From the IMG/VR virus record IMGVR_UViG_3300013286_000033, positions 1 through 33,747 of that record: 33,747 nt of DNA; one strand, written 5' to 3'. Below the pieces are notes generated by a model, which was not told where the DNA came from, ran no database searches, and saw only the letters and a program-made list of their open reading frames with translations. The number at the start of each line of letters is the position of its first letter. The stretch's first letter is position 1. Position numbers and translations under genes: made by a program. The DNA is from a virus. Below, one piece after another: positions 1 to 7,135 of the stretch.

Positions 1-145
1 CGTCTACCATAACTAGGACTATACACACAGTGAACGCACAGTGCAAATCGTAACGCCGTGATGTGGATTTGACAAGCCTTGAAGGTGGAAATTAGACTGC
101 GAGCTATAGCGAGCGACAAAAAAAGATACAAGAAAGAAAAACGGC
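1..145. other. Left-edge non-coding stretch
   Basis: I see no convincing gene here. A promoter-like pair on the + strand, TTGACA at 69-74 and TAGACT at 93-98 (18-base spacer), points into the hairpin cluster to the right. This would transcribe antisense to the end of the late operon or make a short RNA. The spacing is acceptable, but one such pair can occur by chance. Confidence 0.3.
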
Positions 146-176
146 AAAAAAAATAGCCCGCCATTAGGGCGGGTAG
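146..176 (-). terminator. Intrinsic terminator of the leftward late operon
   Basis: Read on the minus strand, a GC-rich stem (157-162 paired with 168-173, CCCGCC/GGCGGG) is followed after two or three bases by eight consecutive T residues (146-153). This is a standard rho-independent terminator. It lies about 170 bases beyond the last late gene, the M23 peptidase. Confidence 0.85.
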
Positions 177-180
177 TTAG

Positions 181-197
181 GCGACCCAGAGGGTCGC
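181..197. repeat. Perfect hairpin, 7-bp stem
   Basis: GCGACCC and GGGTCGC flank a 3-base loop. It sits just upstream (in the minus-strand sense) of the terminator and forms part of a four-hairpin cluster. There is no T-run on the minus side. Confidence 0.7.
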
Positions 198-269
198 TTA
201 TATATAGGTAATTTTATTCAATTTTCAAGGCACCGTAAACTAGGTTAAAAGCCCCCACAAACGGCGAAA

Positions 270-304
270 GACCCCGCCTAGTACAAAAGTACCAGAACGG
301 GGTC
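270..304. repeat. Nested hairpin in late-operon 3' region
   Basis: The outer arms GACCCCG (270-276) and CGGGGTC (298-304) are perfect complements. They enclose a second small GTAC/GTAC hairpin around 281-291. On the minus strand it is followed by only three T residues, so it is a weak terminator at best or an RNA-stabilising structure. Confidence 0.6.
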
Positions 305-317
305 AAAATCGCTTACA

Positions 318-334
318 GTGGCTCACAGAGCCAC
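318..334. repeat. Perfect hairpin next to the M23 gene stop
   Basis: GTGGCTC (318-324) and GAGCCAC (328-334) flank a 3-base loop. It is the first of four hairpins met by late transcripts after the M23 peptidase stop codon at 345. Confidence 0.65.
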
Positions 335-344
335 CTAGGGGGTG

Positions 345-752
345 TTAAGCATCAAGTAAAGGCTGAGGATTTACGTCGGTCTTGGTATCCCAGTGGGAAA
401 CTGTGTGGGCTTCAAAGTGTAAGTGTGGTCCAGTCACATGACCTTCAGCACCAGACAGCGCAATCTTCTGACCCTTCTTTACTACGTCTCCGACCTTTAC
501 AAAGTCAGAAGAGCAGTGAGCATAGATGGTGTAGAAGGCACGCTTCTCAACTACATGCTTAATAATCACTTGATGATTACCAAAGCTTGGACCCCAAACT
601 TGTCCGACACCAACAACAGTTCCACCCGCAGCAGCAAGCACAGGAGTGCCAACAGGGGTAGGGAAATCAACACCTTGATGGTGTCCGGCAGACCAAGTGG
701 AACCCGGCTTACCATACGGTGTACCGATGTGTCCGTCTTTAATTGGGTACAT
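345..752 (-). CDS. M23-family endopeptidase (putative endolysin)
   Basis: This is a Zn-dependent peptidase of the M23/LytM family, predicted to cut peptidoglycan cross-links for lysis (or, if virion-bound, for entry). The 135-aa protein is essentially one catalytic domain. The HxxxD motif is H25-D29 (HQGVD), a central His is at H79 (YAH), and the HxH motif is H110-H112 (HLHFE), so the metal ligands are complete. No signal peptide or cell-wall-binding domain is seen. I chose the ATG at 752 because AAGAAG lies about 6 bases upstream; an in-frame extension to 800 would overlap the preceding gene deeply. It is the last gene of the late operon, after two small membrane proteins, which is a usual lysis-cassette position. 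Confidence 0.88.
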   Translation of the reverse strand: MYPIKDGHIGTPYGKPGSTWSAGHHQGVDFPTPVGTPVLAAAGGTVVGVGQVWGPSFGNHQVIIKHVVEKRAFYTIYAHCSSDFVKVGDVVKKGQKIALSGAEGHVTGPHLHFEAHTVSHWDTKTDVNPQPLLDA

Positions 753-957
753 TAGTTTTCTTCTTTCCAAATCGAGTATCATGTGGGTTAAGTGCATCAA
801 TAATGATAGTTATTACAGCAACAACAATGGCCTGATATTCGGCAGCCAAATTCAAATTTGTAATATTGTTCAATATCCAAGCGCAACCTGCGCCTAAACC
901 AATCTTGCCAGCTTCGGCAATAGGGCTATGCGCTAGCCATAACAAAAACTTTTTCAT
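739..957 (-). CDS. Small membrane protein, candidate holin
   Basis: The protein has 72 aa. The N-terminus is MKKFLLWLAH. One weakly hydrophobic stretch lies around residues 18-30, and a clearly hydrophobic stretch around residues 43-56 (AIVVAVITIIIDAL). The tail is charged and Lys-rich. Size, one or two membrane segments and position directly before the M23 peptidase fit a holin, but no family was recognised, so the role is inferred. Its start codon overlaps the stop of the preceding gene (TAATG at 955-959), and its 3' end overlaps the peptidase start by 14 bases. Confidence 0.6.
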   Translation of the reverse strand: MKKFLLWLAHSPIAEAGKIGLGAGCAWILNNITNLNLAAEYQAIVVAVITIIIDALNPHDTRFGKKKTNVPN

Positions 958-1262
958 TAGTTCTCCTTCATGTGTTGTTCAAACTCGCCTTCAAGTTTGG
1001 AGACCTTTTCCCCAATACCAATCTGGCGTTCTTCAATTTTGTTTAACTTTGTAGCAATGTCGTTAATTGCTTGGCGGATACCCCCACCATTAGGGCCAAA
1101 TTGTTTCTCGATCCGATCTAATCTATCTTCCATGCGTATCGCCCTTACGCTATTGTCGGTTTGATGTTTTTCAATCTTGCGCCAAGAACCCCAAGCAGCA
1201 CCAAAAACACCAATAATAAAACCAGTAAGAGGGAGTATGGAATTAAAAACTTGAAGTGTCAT
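957..1262 (-). CDS. Membrane-anchored coiled-coil protein (DUF2746-like)
   Basis: The protein has 101 aa. An N-terminal membrane segment (about residues 5-25, TGFIIGVFGAAWG) is followed by a charged helical region with heptad-like spacing from residue 30 to the end (EDRLDRIEKQF, KLNKIEERQIG). It resembles the short membrane plus coiled-coil proteins often found in actinophage lysis cassettes; the DUF2746 comparison is from memory and not tested. It could be a second holin or an antiholin/spanin-like partner. The start overlaps the preceding stop as ATGA. Confidence 0.55.
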   Translation of the reverse strand: MTLQVFNSILPLTGFIIGVFGAAWGSWRKIEKHQTDNSVRAIRMEDRLDRIEKQFGPNGGGIRQAINDIATKLNKIEERQIGIGEKVSKLEGEFEQHMKEN

Positions 1263-3412
1263 AGTGTTCTCACTTGAACATAAACAACCCCACCGTAACC
1301 TTTAAACCTACGGTCAGGGGAACTCATACGCTCAAAACTGATTTGTTCAATAACACAACTAACTTGTTCACCTGAAGTAAAATCTTGGAAAGTAATAGTG
1401 TCGCCTGTGCCTTCAATGGTTTCCAACTTTTGTAGTCGATCCCATGCACGACCTTCGTAACCGGTAGCAATGTTGTAACGGTCTGCTTCAAAATCATAGT
1501 TCATTACAGGAATTTCAAGTACACGATACCTTGGCATAGCTATCAAAGACTTTAACTGGTATGCCTGAAACGTTGGACCTTTGGTGGCATCGCCACTGAC
1601 ACGATTTAAAGTGAACCGTAAAGCCAACTGGTCTAATCCTTGGCCAGCAATTTGTGTGCCAATGTCTTGGTCTGCGATAGCGTCACTCGTTACACTAATA
1701 ACATTTGTTACTGAACCATTTTTTTGGATAGTGGAAATTCCTACAGATCCTTGAACTGGTGAACCTAAACGAACGTTAACTCGTTTAAAGTGTTTGTTCT
1801 CTAAAGTGTTGTAACGTACTGCACCGGTATCAATGTAGCCTGACGATACTAGGTTGGTGGCATGCTGGAAATACAATGCGTTGTTGTTTACTGTGAACGC
1901 TATGCGCCCTGTTGTACCAATCAAAGCTACACCTTGACAATTGCCAGTAGCGGTAGAATTTAAATCATAAGTCCAAGCAAATTTGCCATCAGAAACTTGT
2001 GCAGACAAATCAATACGTAGTAGTCCGCTTTTGCCATCAATGTCGTTAGTTACTGTTGCGTAAGCAAACTTGTCAACGAAAGCAAAATTTTGCACTGTAT
2101 CGTCTGGTGTAGGTTTTTTGTAAGTTAATGGACCGTAAGTTACATAACCGTGGCCATAAAGGGAAGTATCAATCTTACCAATGCGGATGCCACGATTAGT
2201 TCCAATGACCATGAACGAACCAAGGTATGTTCCAATGGATAGCACATGTTCATCGTTAGGGAAATCAGCGGCAGAGTCAGTTGATGTTAATGCTGGTATT
2301 GCACCACTGGTATCTAATGTTAATTTTATGATTGTGGATGTGACACCGCTGTATCCTGAAAGGTAGATAGCGGTTGGGCCTTCAGCAATAGAAGTAAACT
2401 TCCAAGTTGCTGTTGGATGAACATAAATAGGGTTACTGTTATTGTTTGTTAAAACAACAGTTCCACTAGTAGGTGTAGCGTAATCAATGTCAACATGGTC
2501 ATGAAAATAGTTAACAGTTGTAGCATTAGGTGTCCCTGAAACAACCCAAGTGTTGTTGTAATCAGTGCCAAGACCTGCAACAGTAATTGTGTCACCTACA
2601 CGAAAGTTATGTGCAGGGGTCACGCGCAAAGAAGCTGTTTTACTGGAAAGACTTGTCCCTGTTACTGTGTGCGTTACTATGGGAACAATTTGGAAAATGT
2701 AATTATTTACACCAGCAATAAGACGTTGCTTTACCCAATTCATTGCAACACTAGTTACAGTGCCAATAGATGTTGGGTGAGTAAAAACAGATGCACCACC
2801 AGAATAACCAGTTAAAGCACCTCGATAAATACCAACAGCGCTAGCAGCATAATAGTTAACACCATCCGTAGCCAAAGCGAGGATAGTGCCAGAGCCACCC
2901 CAAGTAAGAGTAGTTTTAGTACCGGCAGAAGTGACTCGATACAAACTAGAACCATCAGAATAAATAACAACATCTACACCGTTGGCATCAACACCGCCAA
3001 CCATAAGAGCATTACCCGAAATAGAAGCAATGTTAGTTACATCAGGAAGTAAAGTGACCTGACCTGGAGTCCAAGGATCCAAACCAACAGACTTATTGAA
3101 ACGGTAAATAACATCCTGACCCTGTAAGGGTTCCTCAAACTTGATACCTGAACCGAGATGAAAACTGTTTTGTGACCGAAGCCACCAGCCCTGCAAAGTC
3201 TGTTCACCAGGTGACTGTGTTAAGTCAATTTGTTCACGTTTGTATGGTGCAGTGATCCTGCGGTAAGGGTATTTGTTTGAAGCTGCAATGAAGTATGGTT
3301 CTCCACCGATAGCTACATCGTAAACTTGTTTACTGTTCCTGTAAGATGGATTGACCGATGCAGGTAAACCAATCGGATCAATCACACCATCTGTAATTGA
3401 TTCCGTTGCCAT
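1259..3412 (-). CDS. Large tail structural protein, beta-propeller-like (possible nozzle)
   Basis: The protein has 717 aa and no signal peptide or membrane segment. Residues about 110-250 contain repeating short beta-strand blocks of the type NALMVGG, TILALATDG, YYAASAVGIYRG and QRLIAGV, as in beta-propellers. Residues about 250-320 look like an inserted Ig-like domain. In podoviruses the distal tail nozzle (for example T7 gp12) is a protein of about this size built around a propeller. With a connector-like protein encoded just upstream and no siphovirus tail genes, a nozzle is a reasonable inference; a minor tail protein is the alternative. The ATG at 3412 overlaps the preceding stop (TAATG) and has GAGG upstream. 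Confidence 0.55.
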   Translation of the reverse strand: MATESITDGVIDPIGLPASVNPSYRNSKQVYDVAIGGEPYFIAASNKYPYRRITAPYKREQIDLTQSPGEQTLQGWWLRSQNSFHLGSGIKFEEPLQGQDVIYRFNKSVGLDPWTPGQVTLLPDVTNIASISGNALMVGGVDANGVDVVIYSDGSSLYRVTSAGTKTTLTWGGSGTILALATDGVNYYAASAVGIYRGALTGYSGGASVFTHPTSIGTVTSVAMNWVKQRLIAGVNNYIFQIVPIVTHTVTGTSLSSKTASLRVTPAHNFRVGDTITVAGLGTDYNNTWVVSGTPNATTVNYFHDHVDIDYATPTSGTVVLTNNNSNPIYVHPTATWKFTSIAEGPTAIYLSGYSGVTSTIIKLTLDTSGAIPALTSTDSAADFPNDEHVLSIGTYLGSFMVIGTNRGIRIGKIDTSLYGHGYVTYGPLTYKKPTPDDTVQNFAFVDKFAYATVTNDIDGKSGLLRIDLSAQVSDGKFAWTYDLNSTATGNCQGVALIGTTGRIAFTVNNNALYFQHATNLVSSGYIDTGAVRYNTLENKHFKRVNVRLGSPVQGSVGISTIQKNGSVTNVISVTSDAIADQDIGTQIAGQGLDQLALRFTLNRVSGDATKGPTFQAYQLKSLIAMPRYRVLEIPVMNYDFEADRYNIATGYEGRAWDRLQKLETIEGTGDTITFQDFTSGEQVSCVIEQISFERMSSPDRRFKGYGGVVYVQVRTL

Positions 3413-4548
3413 TACGCTACCTCGTAAAATCCACTGATGTTTACATAACGGTTAGCTGCTATAGTTACAGTTCCAAGAGTTACAATACTTGAAGTTAATG
3501 CAAGTGAAGTTAATGGTGTGTTTGCTGTAACAGATGTTGCAGTAGGAACATAGACATATGCAGTGGTATTTACAGGATTAAAAGTTGCATTGATTGGGTA
3601 GTTAGTTGAAGCAACTGAAAAGTATCCATTAGAGATTCCACCTTGAATTGGTTGAACTGGAAGGGTAAAAGTAAATGTGCCTGAAGGTGTAATAGTTCCA
3701 GTGGATTGAACAATAAAGTTGAAGTAAACAGTTTTACCAATTTGGATGTACTTAGAACTATTAGAAGATCCGTTTAGAGTCCAACTCAATGTTGGTGTCC
3801 AAGTAGTCCAAGCGCCAGGGTTAGTTAACTTGTTATTAAGATCCGTAGTTAAGTTAAGAACTTGAGATTCGGTAACAGTTAAACCAGGTGCGGAAGTAAC
3901 ACCACTAGCCAAAGCAGAACCAGTCAAAGTACCTGCTGCGGCAGGAACAGTAATATCGGCAGAGCCATTAAAAGCGACACCGTTAATGTTACGAGATGTG
4001 GCAAGAGTAGCGGCAGTACTAGCATTAATAGTTCCACCAGAAATGGTGCCAGAGTTTGTTGTGGTACCACTTAATGTTGCACTGGCAACAGTACCACCAT
4101 TGATTGTAGGGCTAGTTAAAGTTTTAACAGTTAAAGTCTGTGCTTTATCTGTACCAACAACATTGCCATCAGAAACACCTAGGCCATGAAGATTAAAGTA
4201 CTCAGTAGTTGTACCATTAGCGACACTGTAACGACCAGTAGCATTGTAATGTTCCTGCGTTTCACGCATGTCGCGACCAGAAATAACATGCTTAACATTA
4301 GCGGCACTACTATGAGCAACAGCAGTAGTGCTATCCACCGCACGAGTAATAGTTAACGTAGTACCAGCAGCAGCAGTAACATCAACCAATTCCTCACTAG
4401 AAGTGTCATAGTCAATTGCTAAAGTATAAGGATACGAACCAGGAAAACCTAAAACCGATCCAACGGTTATAGTTAAATCTGCCGAACTAATACCAGTACT
4501 AAGAGTGGTATCAACAGCATTAGAAGCATAGTAACGAGCAACGGCCAT
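3412..4548 (-). CDS. Tail fibre protein with repetitive Thr/Gly/Ser-rich shaft
   Basis: The protein has 378 aa. Residues 1-110 form a compact N-terminal domain that probably anchors it to the particle. Residues about 135-185 are a low-complexity shaft with recurring T-x-G-G-T and SGT units (PTINGGTVAS, SGTTTNSGTISGG), typical of triple-stranded beta fibres. The C-terminal 150 residues (WTPTLSW, FNFIVQSTGTITPSGTF) look like a beta-sandwich receptor-binding tip. The shaft resembles the C-terminus of the fibre gene at 9864-10943 (PTISGTVAGGTITGG). An AAGGA site precedes the ATG. Confidence 0.7.
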   Translation of the reverse strand: MAVARYYASNAVDTTLSTGISSADLTITVGSVLGFPGSYPYTLAIDYDTSSEELVDVTAAAGTTLTITRAVDSTTAVAHSSAANVKHVISGRDMRETQEHYNATGRYSVANGTTTEYFNLHGLGVSDGNVVGTDKAQTLTVKTLTSPTINGGTVASATLSGTTTNSGTISGGTINASTAATLATSRNINGVAFNGSADITVPAAAGTLTGSALASGVTSAPGLTVTESQVLNLTTDLNNKLTNPGAWTTWTPTLSWTLNGSSNSSKYIQIGKTVYFNFIVQSTGTITPSGTFTFTLPVQPIQGGISNGYFSVASTNYPINATFNPVNTTAYVYVPTATSVTANTPLTSLALTSSIVTLGTVTIAANRYVNISGFYEVA

Positions 4549-4557
4549 AATAGTTCC

Positions 4558-5481
4558 TTATCGGGTGTAGTGAACGCGAGATGGGTAAAGTTCTTCTTGA
4601 CGGCGAATAGCAGTCTGTAAACGGTTCTGGTATTGAGCAAACAGGTAACGAGAAACCTGAGTACCAGCACCCGAAGGGTTAGACTGATCAAGTGCATCAG
4701 CTTCCACAGACATGGCAGTAACGCGAGGAGCATCCAAATATGCGGCAGTACGCCAAGCAGCACCAAGAATAATGACTTCACGTTCAGAATCAGACAAGCC
4801 TGAATCAGTAAAATCATCAGAGGGTAACAATAATTCTGTAGGTTTCTTAGTGTAAACAACTTGTACAGTACGACCGGGAACAATGCCATCATAGATTGAT
4901 ACAGACTTGGAAGTGCTAAACGCAGCGATGTTAGCAGTTTTATCTATACGCCATTTACGGATTGGTAACCATTCCTTTGAAGGACCGATGGTTTGCCAAG
5001 AAACAGCCAACACATTCAATGCTTCCGCAGGAAGTGGATAAGTGTTACGAGCTGCCACAAATGGGAATGTGGTGTAGTAAACACCAAACAAGTCAGGGTA
5101 TACGGCATTGATAGCACTATTAATGTTTTTTTCTACAACACCACGAGGAAACGCAGGGTTAATAGTTACCCTAGCGCCACTAGTATGAGATGCTACAGTA
5201 GTGCCACGATAGCCACGGCCATTAGGTGAAACATAACCAATGTTGTTGGTTTGATCAAAGTTGTCAATCCAAATAAGTTCATCATCAATCTCGACCATAC
5301 CACGAGACAATGTTGTACCGTCTTGTACTTTAATCTGATAGTAAGGATCTGATGTAACGTAACTACCTGATGCTGGGGTATCGGTGACAGCAGCGTTAAG
5401 GTAGGTTGCTTGGTCTTGGCGCTGTGTGTAACCTGCAAGGTTGATAATAACTTCGTCAGTTAGTTGTGCAAAAGTTGTCAT
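4558..5481 (-). CDS. Head-tail connector / tail adaptor-like protein
   Basis: The protein has 307 aa. The N-terminus (residues 1-30) is helical. A beta-rich insert follows (about residues 35-105, DGTTLSRGMVEIDDELIWID and NGRGYRG), then a segment beginning AFPRGVVEKNINSAINAVYP and a C-terminal helical region rich in A/E/R (SDSEREVIILGAAWRTAAYL). Phage connector, stopper and adaptor proteins commonly have this alpha-beta arrangement with an NxxINxxYP-type helix, so I assign it to the head-tail junction by pattern rather than by a defined family. It lies between fibre and small structural genes. Its start overlaps the preceding stop as ATGA. Confidence 0.5.
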   Translation of the reverse strand: MTTFAQLTDEVIINLAGYTQRQDQATYLNAAVTDTPASGSYVTSDPYYQIKVQDGTTLSRGMVEIDDELIWIDNFDQTNNIGYVSPNGRGYRGTTVASHTSGARVTINPAFPRGVVEKNINSAINAVYPDLFGVYYTTFPFVAARNTYPLPAEALNVLAVSWQTIGPSKEWLPIRKWRIDKTANIAAFSTSKSVSIYDGIVPGRTVQVVYTKKPTELLLPSDDFTDSGLSDSEREVIILGAAWRTAAYLDAPRVTAMSVEADALDQSNPSGAGTQVSRYLFAQYQNRLQTAIRRQEELYPSRVHYTR

Positions 5482-5741
5482 GGAATTCTCGCTGATGCTT
5501 CATTCTCACCAAGACCAGAAGTGCCGGCAAGATAATTTAATACACCTTGAAGTTCAAGGTATTGTGTTCGGTTTGTGAAACCAGCTTTGGTATTTAATGC
5601 ACCAACAATGGCTAAACCTGTTGTACCGGCATAAACGTTAGCGGCACCCTGTGCATCTAAAGTGGGTACACCAAAACTGTTTAACGTTCCTGCTAAACGG
5701 TTCATGTGATACTGAAGTGTTCGACCTGGAATGTACGCCAT
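5478..5741 (-). CDS. Small structural protein of unknown function
   Basis: The protein has 87 aa and no recognised family. The sequence is mostly short helices with conserved-looking YLELQGVLNYLAG near residues 60-75 and an RTLQYHMNRLAGTLN segment near the N-terminus, with no Cys and no membrane segment. It is translationally coupled to the connector-like gene (ATGA overlap at 5478-5481), so it may contribute to the same head-tail junction. AAGGTGGG precedes the ATG. Confidence 0.6.
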   Translation of the reverse strand: MAYIPGRTLQYHMNRLAGTLNSFGVPTLDAQGAANVYAGTTGLAIVGALNTKAGFTNRTQYLELQGVLNYLAGTSGLGENEASARIP

Positions 5742-5770
5742 AATGTACCCACCTTAAAATAGAAGTTTTG

Positions 5771-5902
5771 TTATTTACCTTTTGGCATTGGCCGTCCGCC
5801 AACACCTGAGTAGCCACCACCGGGTAGGTCTGGTTTGCCAGTCTTGTTATCGCCTGATGATGAACCGATACGTGTTGCGTTGCATCCACATTCTTTACAC
5901 AT
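5771..5902 (-). CDS. 43-aa Cys-containing Gly-rich protein
   Basis: This is a short ORF with ATG at 5902 and TAA at 5771. The N-terminus is MCKECGCNATRIG, with Cys at positions 2, 5 and 7 that could bind a metal. The remainder is Gly/Pro-rich (PDLPGGGYSGVGGRPMPKG). GAAAGG lies upstream, and the spacing to the previous gene is the TAATCATG junction used twice more in this operon. Its place in a tight chain of coupled small genes supports it being real. Function unknown. Confidence 0.6.
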   Translation of the reverse strand: MCKECGCNATRIGSSSGDNKTGKPDLPGGGYSGVGGRPMPKGK

Positions 5903-5904
5903 GA

Positions 5905-6084
5905 TTACTTACCTTTCTTGGCTTTAACGCCAGATACTTTCTTAAGATTTGGATTTGCTTTCAAAGCAGCAGGGCCAGCTTTACGAGCGCCAGCAGCCAA
6001 AATAGCGCCAGCGTTCTTCATCGGAATACCCTGCTTCTTTGCAATAGATTTCTGTGCAGACTTAAAGCCCATACCTTTAGCCAT
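5905..6084 (-). CDS. 59-aa Lys/Ala-rich basic protein
   Basis: Starting MAKGMGFKSAQ and ending in KKGK, this protein has no acidic residue and many Lys and Ala. AGGAG lies 8 bases upstream of the ATG, and the start overlaps the previous stop (TAATG at 6082-6086). Nucleic-acid binding or packing inside the capsid is a plausible inference from charge alone. No family was recognised. Confidence 0.65.
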   Translation of the reverse strand: MAKGMGFKSAQKSIAKKQGIPMKNAGAILAAGARKAGPAALKANPNLKKVSGVKAKKGK

Positions 6085-6245
6085 TACTTGCTCCTCTTTT
6101 TAGCGGCTTTCATATTGTCAATTAAATTTGGGTAAGGCCGACCAGCAGCCTTAGCACTAGCTTTAGCAGAAGACTTCTGCTTCGGTGATAATGGTTTACT
6201 TTTCTTTGCAGGATTTGGAGTATCCCAAACTTTTTTAATTGCCAT
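6084..6245 (-). CDS. 53-aa basic protein
   Basis: The N-terminus is MAIKKVWDTPNP, a Lys/Ser/Ala-rich middle follows, and the C-terminal RPYPNLIDNMKAAKKR looks like a structured helix. It is coupled at both ends by TAATG overlaps. It belongs to the run of five small proteins (5771-6711) and is probably a minor virion component. Function unknown. Confidence 0.6.
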   Translation of the reverse strand: MAIKKVWDTPNPAKKSKPLSPKQKSSAKASAKAAGRPYPNLIDNMKAAKKRSK

Positions 6246-6511
6246 TACCATTTCACCTTATTAGCCCAATAAGCCGCAGACATTTTGCCTTTAGCAATGT
6301 TGCTCGCATGACGAGCCTTAAACGCTTCATTACGTTTCGATCCATCAGGGGAACCTTTAACACCCTGCTGACCAAAATGAATAGTCTTAACCTTGTCGCC
6401 CTCTTTAGCGACAACAACATGCGACTTAGTTGGATGATTGGGGGTACGCTTTGGCTTGTTGTAGCCAGACACACCTGCACGAGCCAAACGAGGATCTTTA
6501 GCGGTAGCCAT
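6245..6511 (-). CDS. Conserved small basic phage protein (KSHVVVAKEG type)
   Basis: The protein has 88 aa. The core motifs TPNHPTKSHVVVAKEGDKV, FGQQGVKGSPDGS and AAYWANKVKW are, from memory, a conserved small protein of short-tailed phages (DUF6321-like); this could not be checked. It is strongly basic. The C-terminal AxHASNIAKGKMSAAYWANK reads as a single helix. It is coupled by TAATG to the next gene. It probably belongs to the virion or to DNA packing, but its biochemical role is not known. Confidence 0.7.
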   Translation of the reverse strand: MATAKDPRLARAGVSGYNKPKRTPNHPTKSHVVVAKEGDKVKTIHFGQQGVKGSPDGSKRNEAFKARHASNIAKGKMSAAYWANKVKW

Positions 6512-6513
6512 AA

Positions 6514-6711
6514 TTAGCGACCTTTTTTAATCTTTGCTACTAACTTTTTGTCAGCTTTAGAATCCTGTTTTGCGGTAAGACCCTTAACATCCATAGCCTT
6601 GTCACCTTTAGCGAACTTAGCTTTTTGCGCAGGAGACAAACCCTTAGTGGCTTTTGCATCCTGTTTTTTGTCAGCCTTCATTTGGGCTGGTGTCATTTTT
6701 TTGACTGCCAT
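6514..6711 (-). CDS. 65-aa very Lys-rich protein
   Basis: About 19 of 65 residues are Lys, spaced with Ala, Asp and Gln in a helix-compatible pattern (MTPAQMKADKKQDAKATKG, LSPAQKAKFAKGDKA). This composition resembles histone-H1-like tails or small DNA-condensing proteins. Its start overlaps the previous stop as TAATG. DNA binding is an inference from charge and could instead reflect a capsid-interior filler protein. Confidence 0.65.
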   Translation of the reverse strand: MAVKKMTPAQMKADKKQDAKATKGLSPAQKAKFAKGDKAMDVKGLTAKQDSKADKKLVAKIKKGR

Positions 6712-7028
6712 TAGATACCTACTTCTGTCATTACTTGGCCGTGTGCCTTAGTAAGTTTGTTTGCCGGTGGCATTGTGCCTGCATCGTATGCCCGACCAAG
6801 TTTTTCACTAGCTTCAACTGCCGCCTGAACTTGTTGCAGTTTAGTTCCAGCAGGCTGGATACCTTGCGCTCTAGCAGCAGAATAGGCATCTAGTTCGCCG
6901 TTCCATTTCCTGCTGGTCATTACCTTATTGGAATCGGCATCGCCTGCGTTGAGTTGTAGGTTTGATGCGCGTAGGCAGTCACCCCAAGATGAATGATCCT
7001 GGGTTCGGCAACCTGTTCGACATGCCAT
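6711..7028 (-). CDS. Small protein with CRTGC-QDH-GDC N-terminal motif
   Basis: The protein has 105 aa. The N-terminal 20 residues hold Cys3, Cys7, His12 and Cys18 (CRTGC, TQDH, GDCL), a plausible Zn site. The rest is a helical region with SRKWNGELDAYSAARAQGI and QPAG. I recall similar proteins in marine and freshwater short-tailed phages, without a known function. AAGGAG lies before the ATG. A 34-aa stand-alone copy of the N-terminal motif is encoded immediately upstream (7031-7135). Confidence 0.7.
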   Translation of the reverse strand: MACRTGCRTQDHSSWGDCLRASNLQLNAGDADSNKVMTSRKWNGELDAYSAARAQGIQPAGTKLQQVQAAVEASEKLGRAYDAGTMPPANKLTKAHGQVMTEVGI

Positions 7029-7030
7029 GT

Positions 7031-7135
7031 TTAACTCCTTAGAGATGTTTTATCTATTGCTATGTTTGATTGCTGCAAGCAATCTCCATAGGATTTATGG
7101 TCTTGAGTCGGGCAACCAGTACGGCATACTGACAT
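7031..7135 (-). CDS. 34-aa mini-paralogue of the CRTGC motif protein
   Basis: The ORF runs from ATG 7135 to TAA 7031. It carries CRTGCPTQDHKSYGDCL, matching the N-terminus of the neighbouring 105-aa protein at nearly every motif residue. It then ends after about 15 more residues, just upstream of the neighbour's start. The ATG overlaps the stop of the fibre gene upstream (TAATG at 7133-7137). The same four Cys/His positions are kept, so it could fold around a metal on its own. It is either a functional mini-version or the remnant of a tandem duplication. Confidence 0.7.
   Translation of the reverse strand: MSVCRTGCPTQDHKSYGDCLQQSNIAIDKTSLRS

Noticed and set aside
69-98. TTGACA-N18-TAGACT promoter-like pair at the left edge
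   Set aside because: It is a single match in A/T-rich sequence with no gene downstream on that strand. Mentioned in the edge entry but not called as a promoter.
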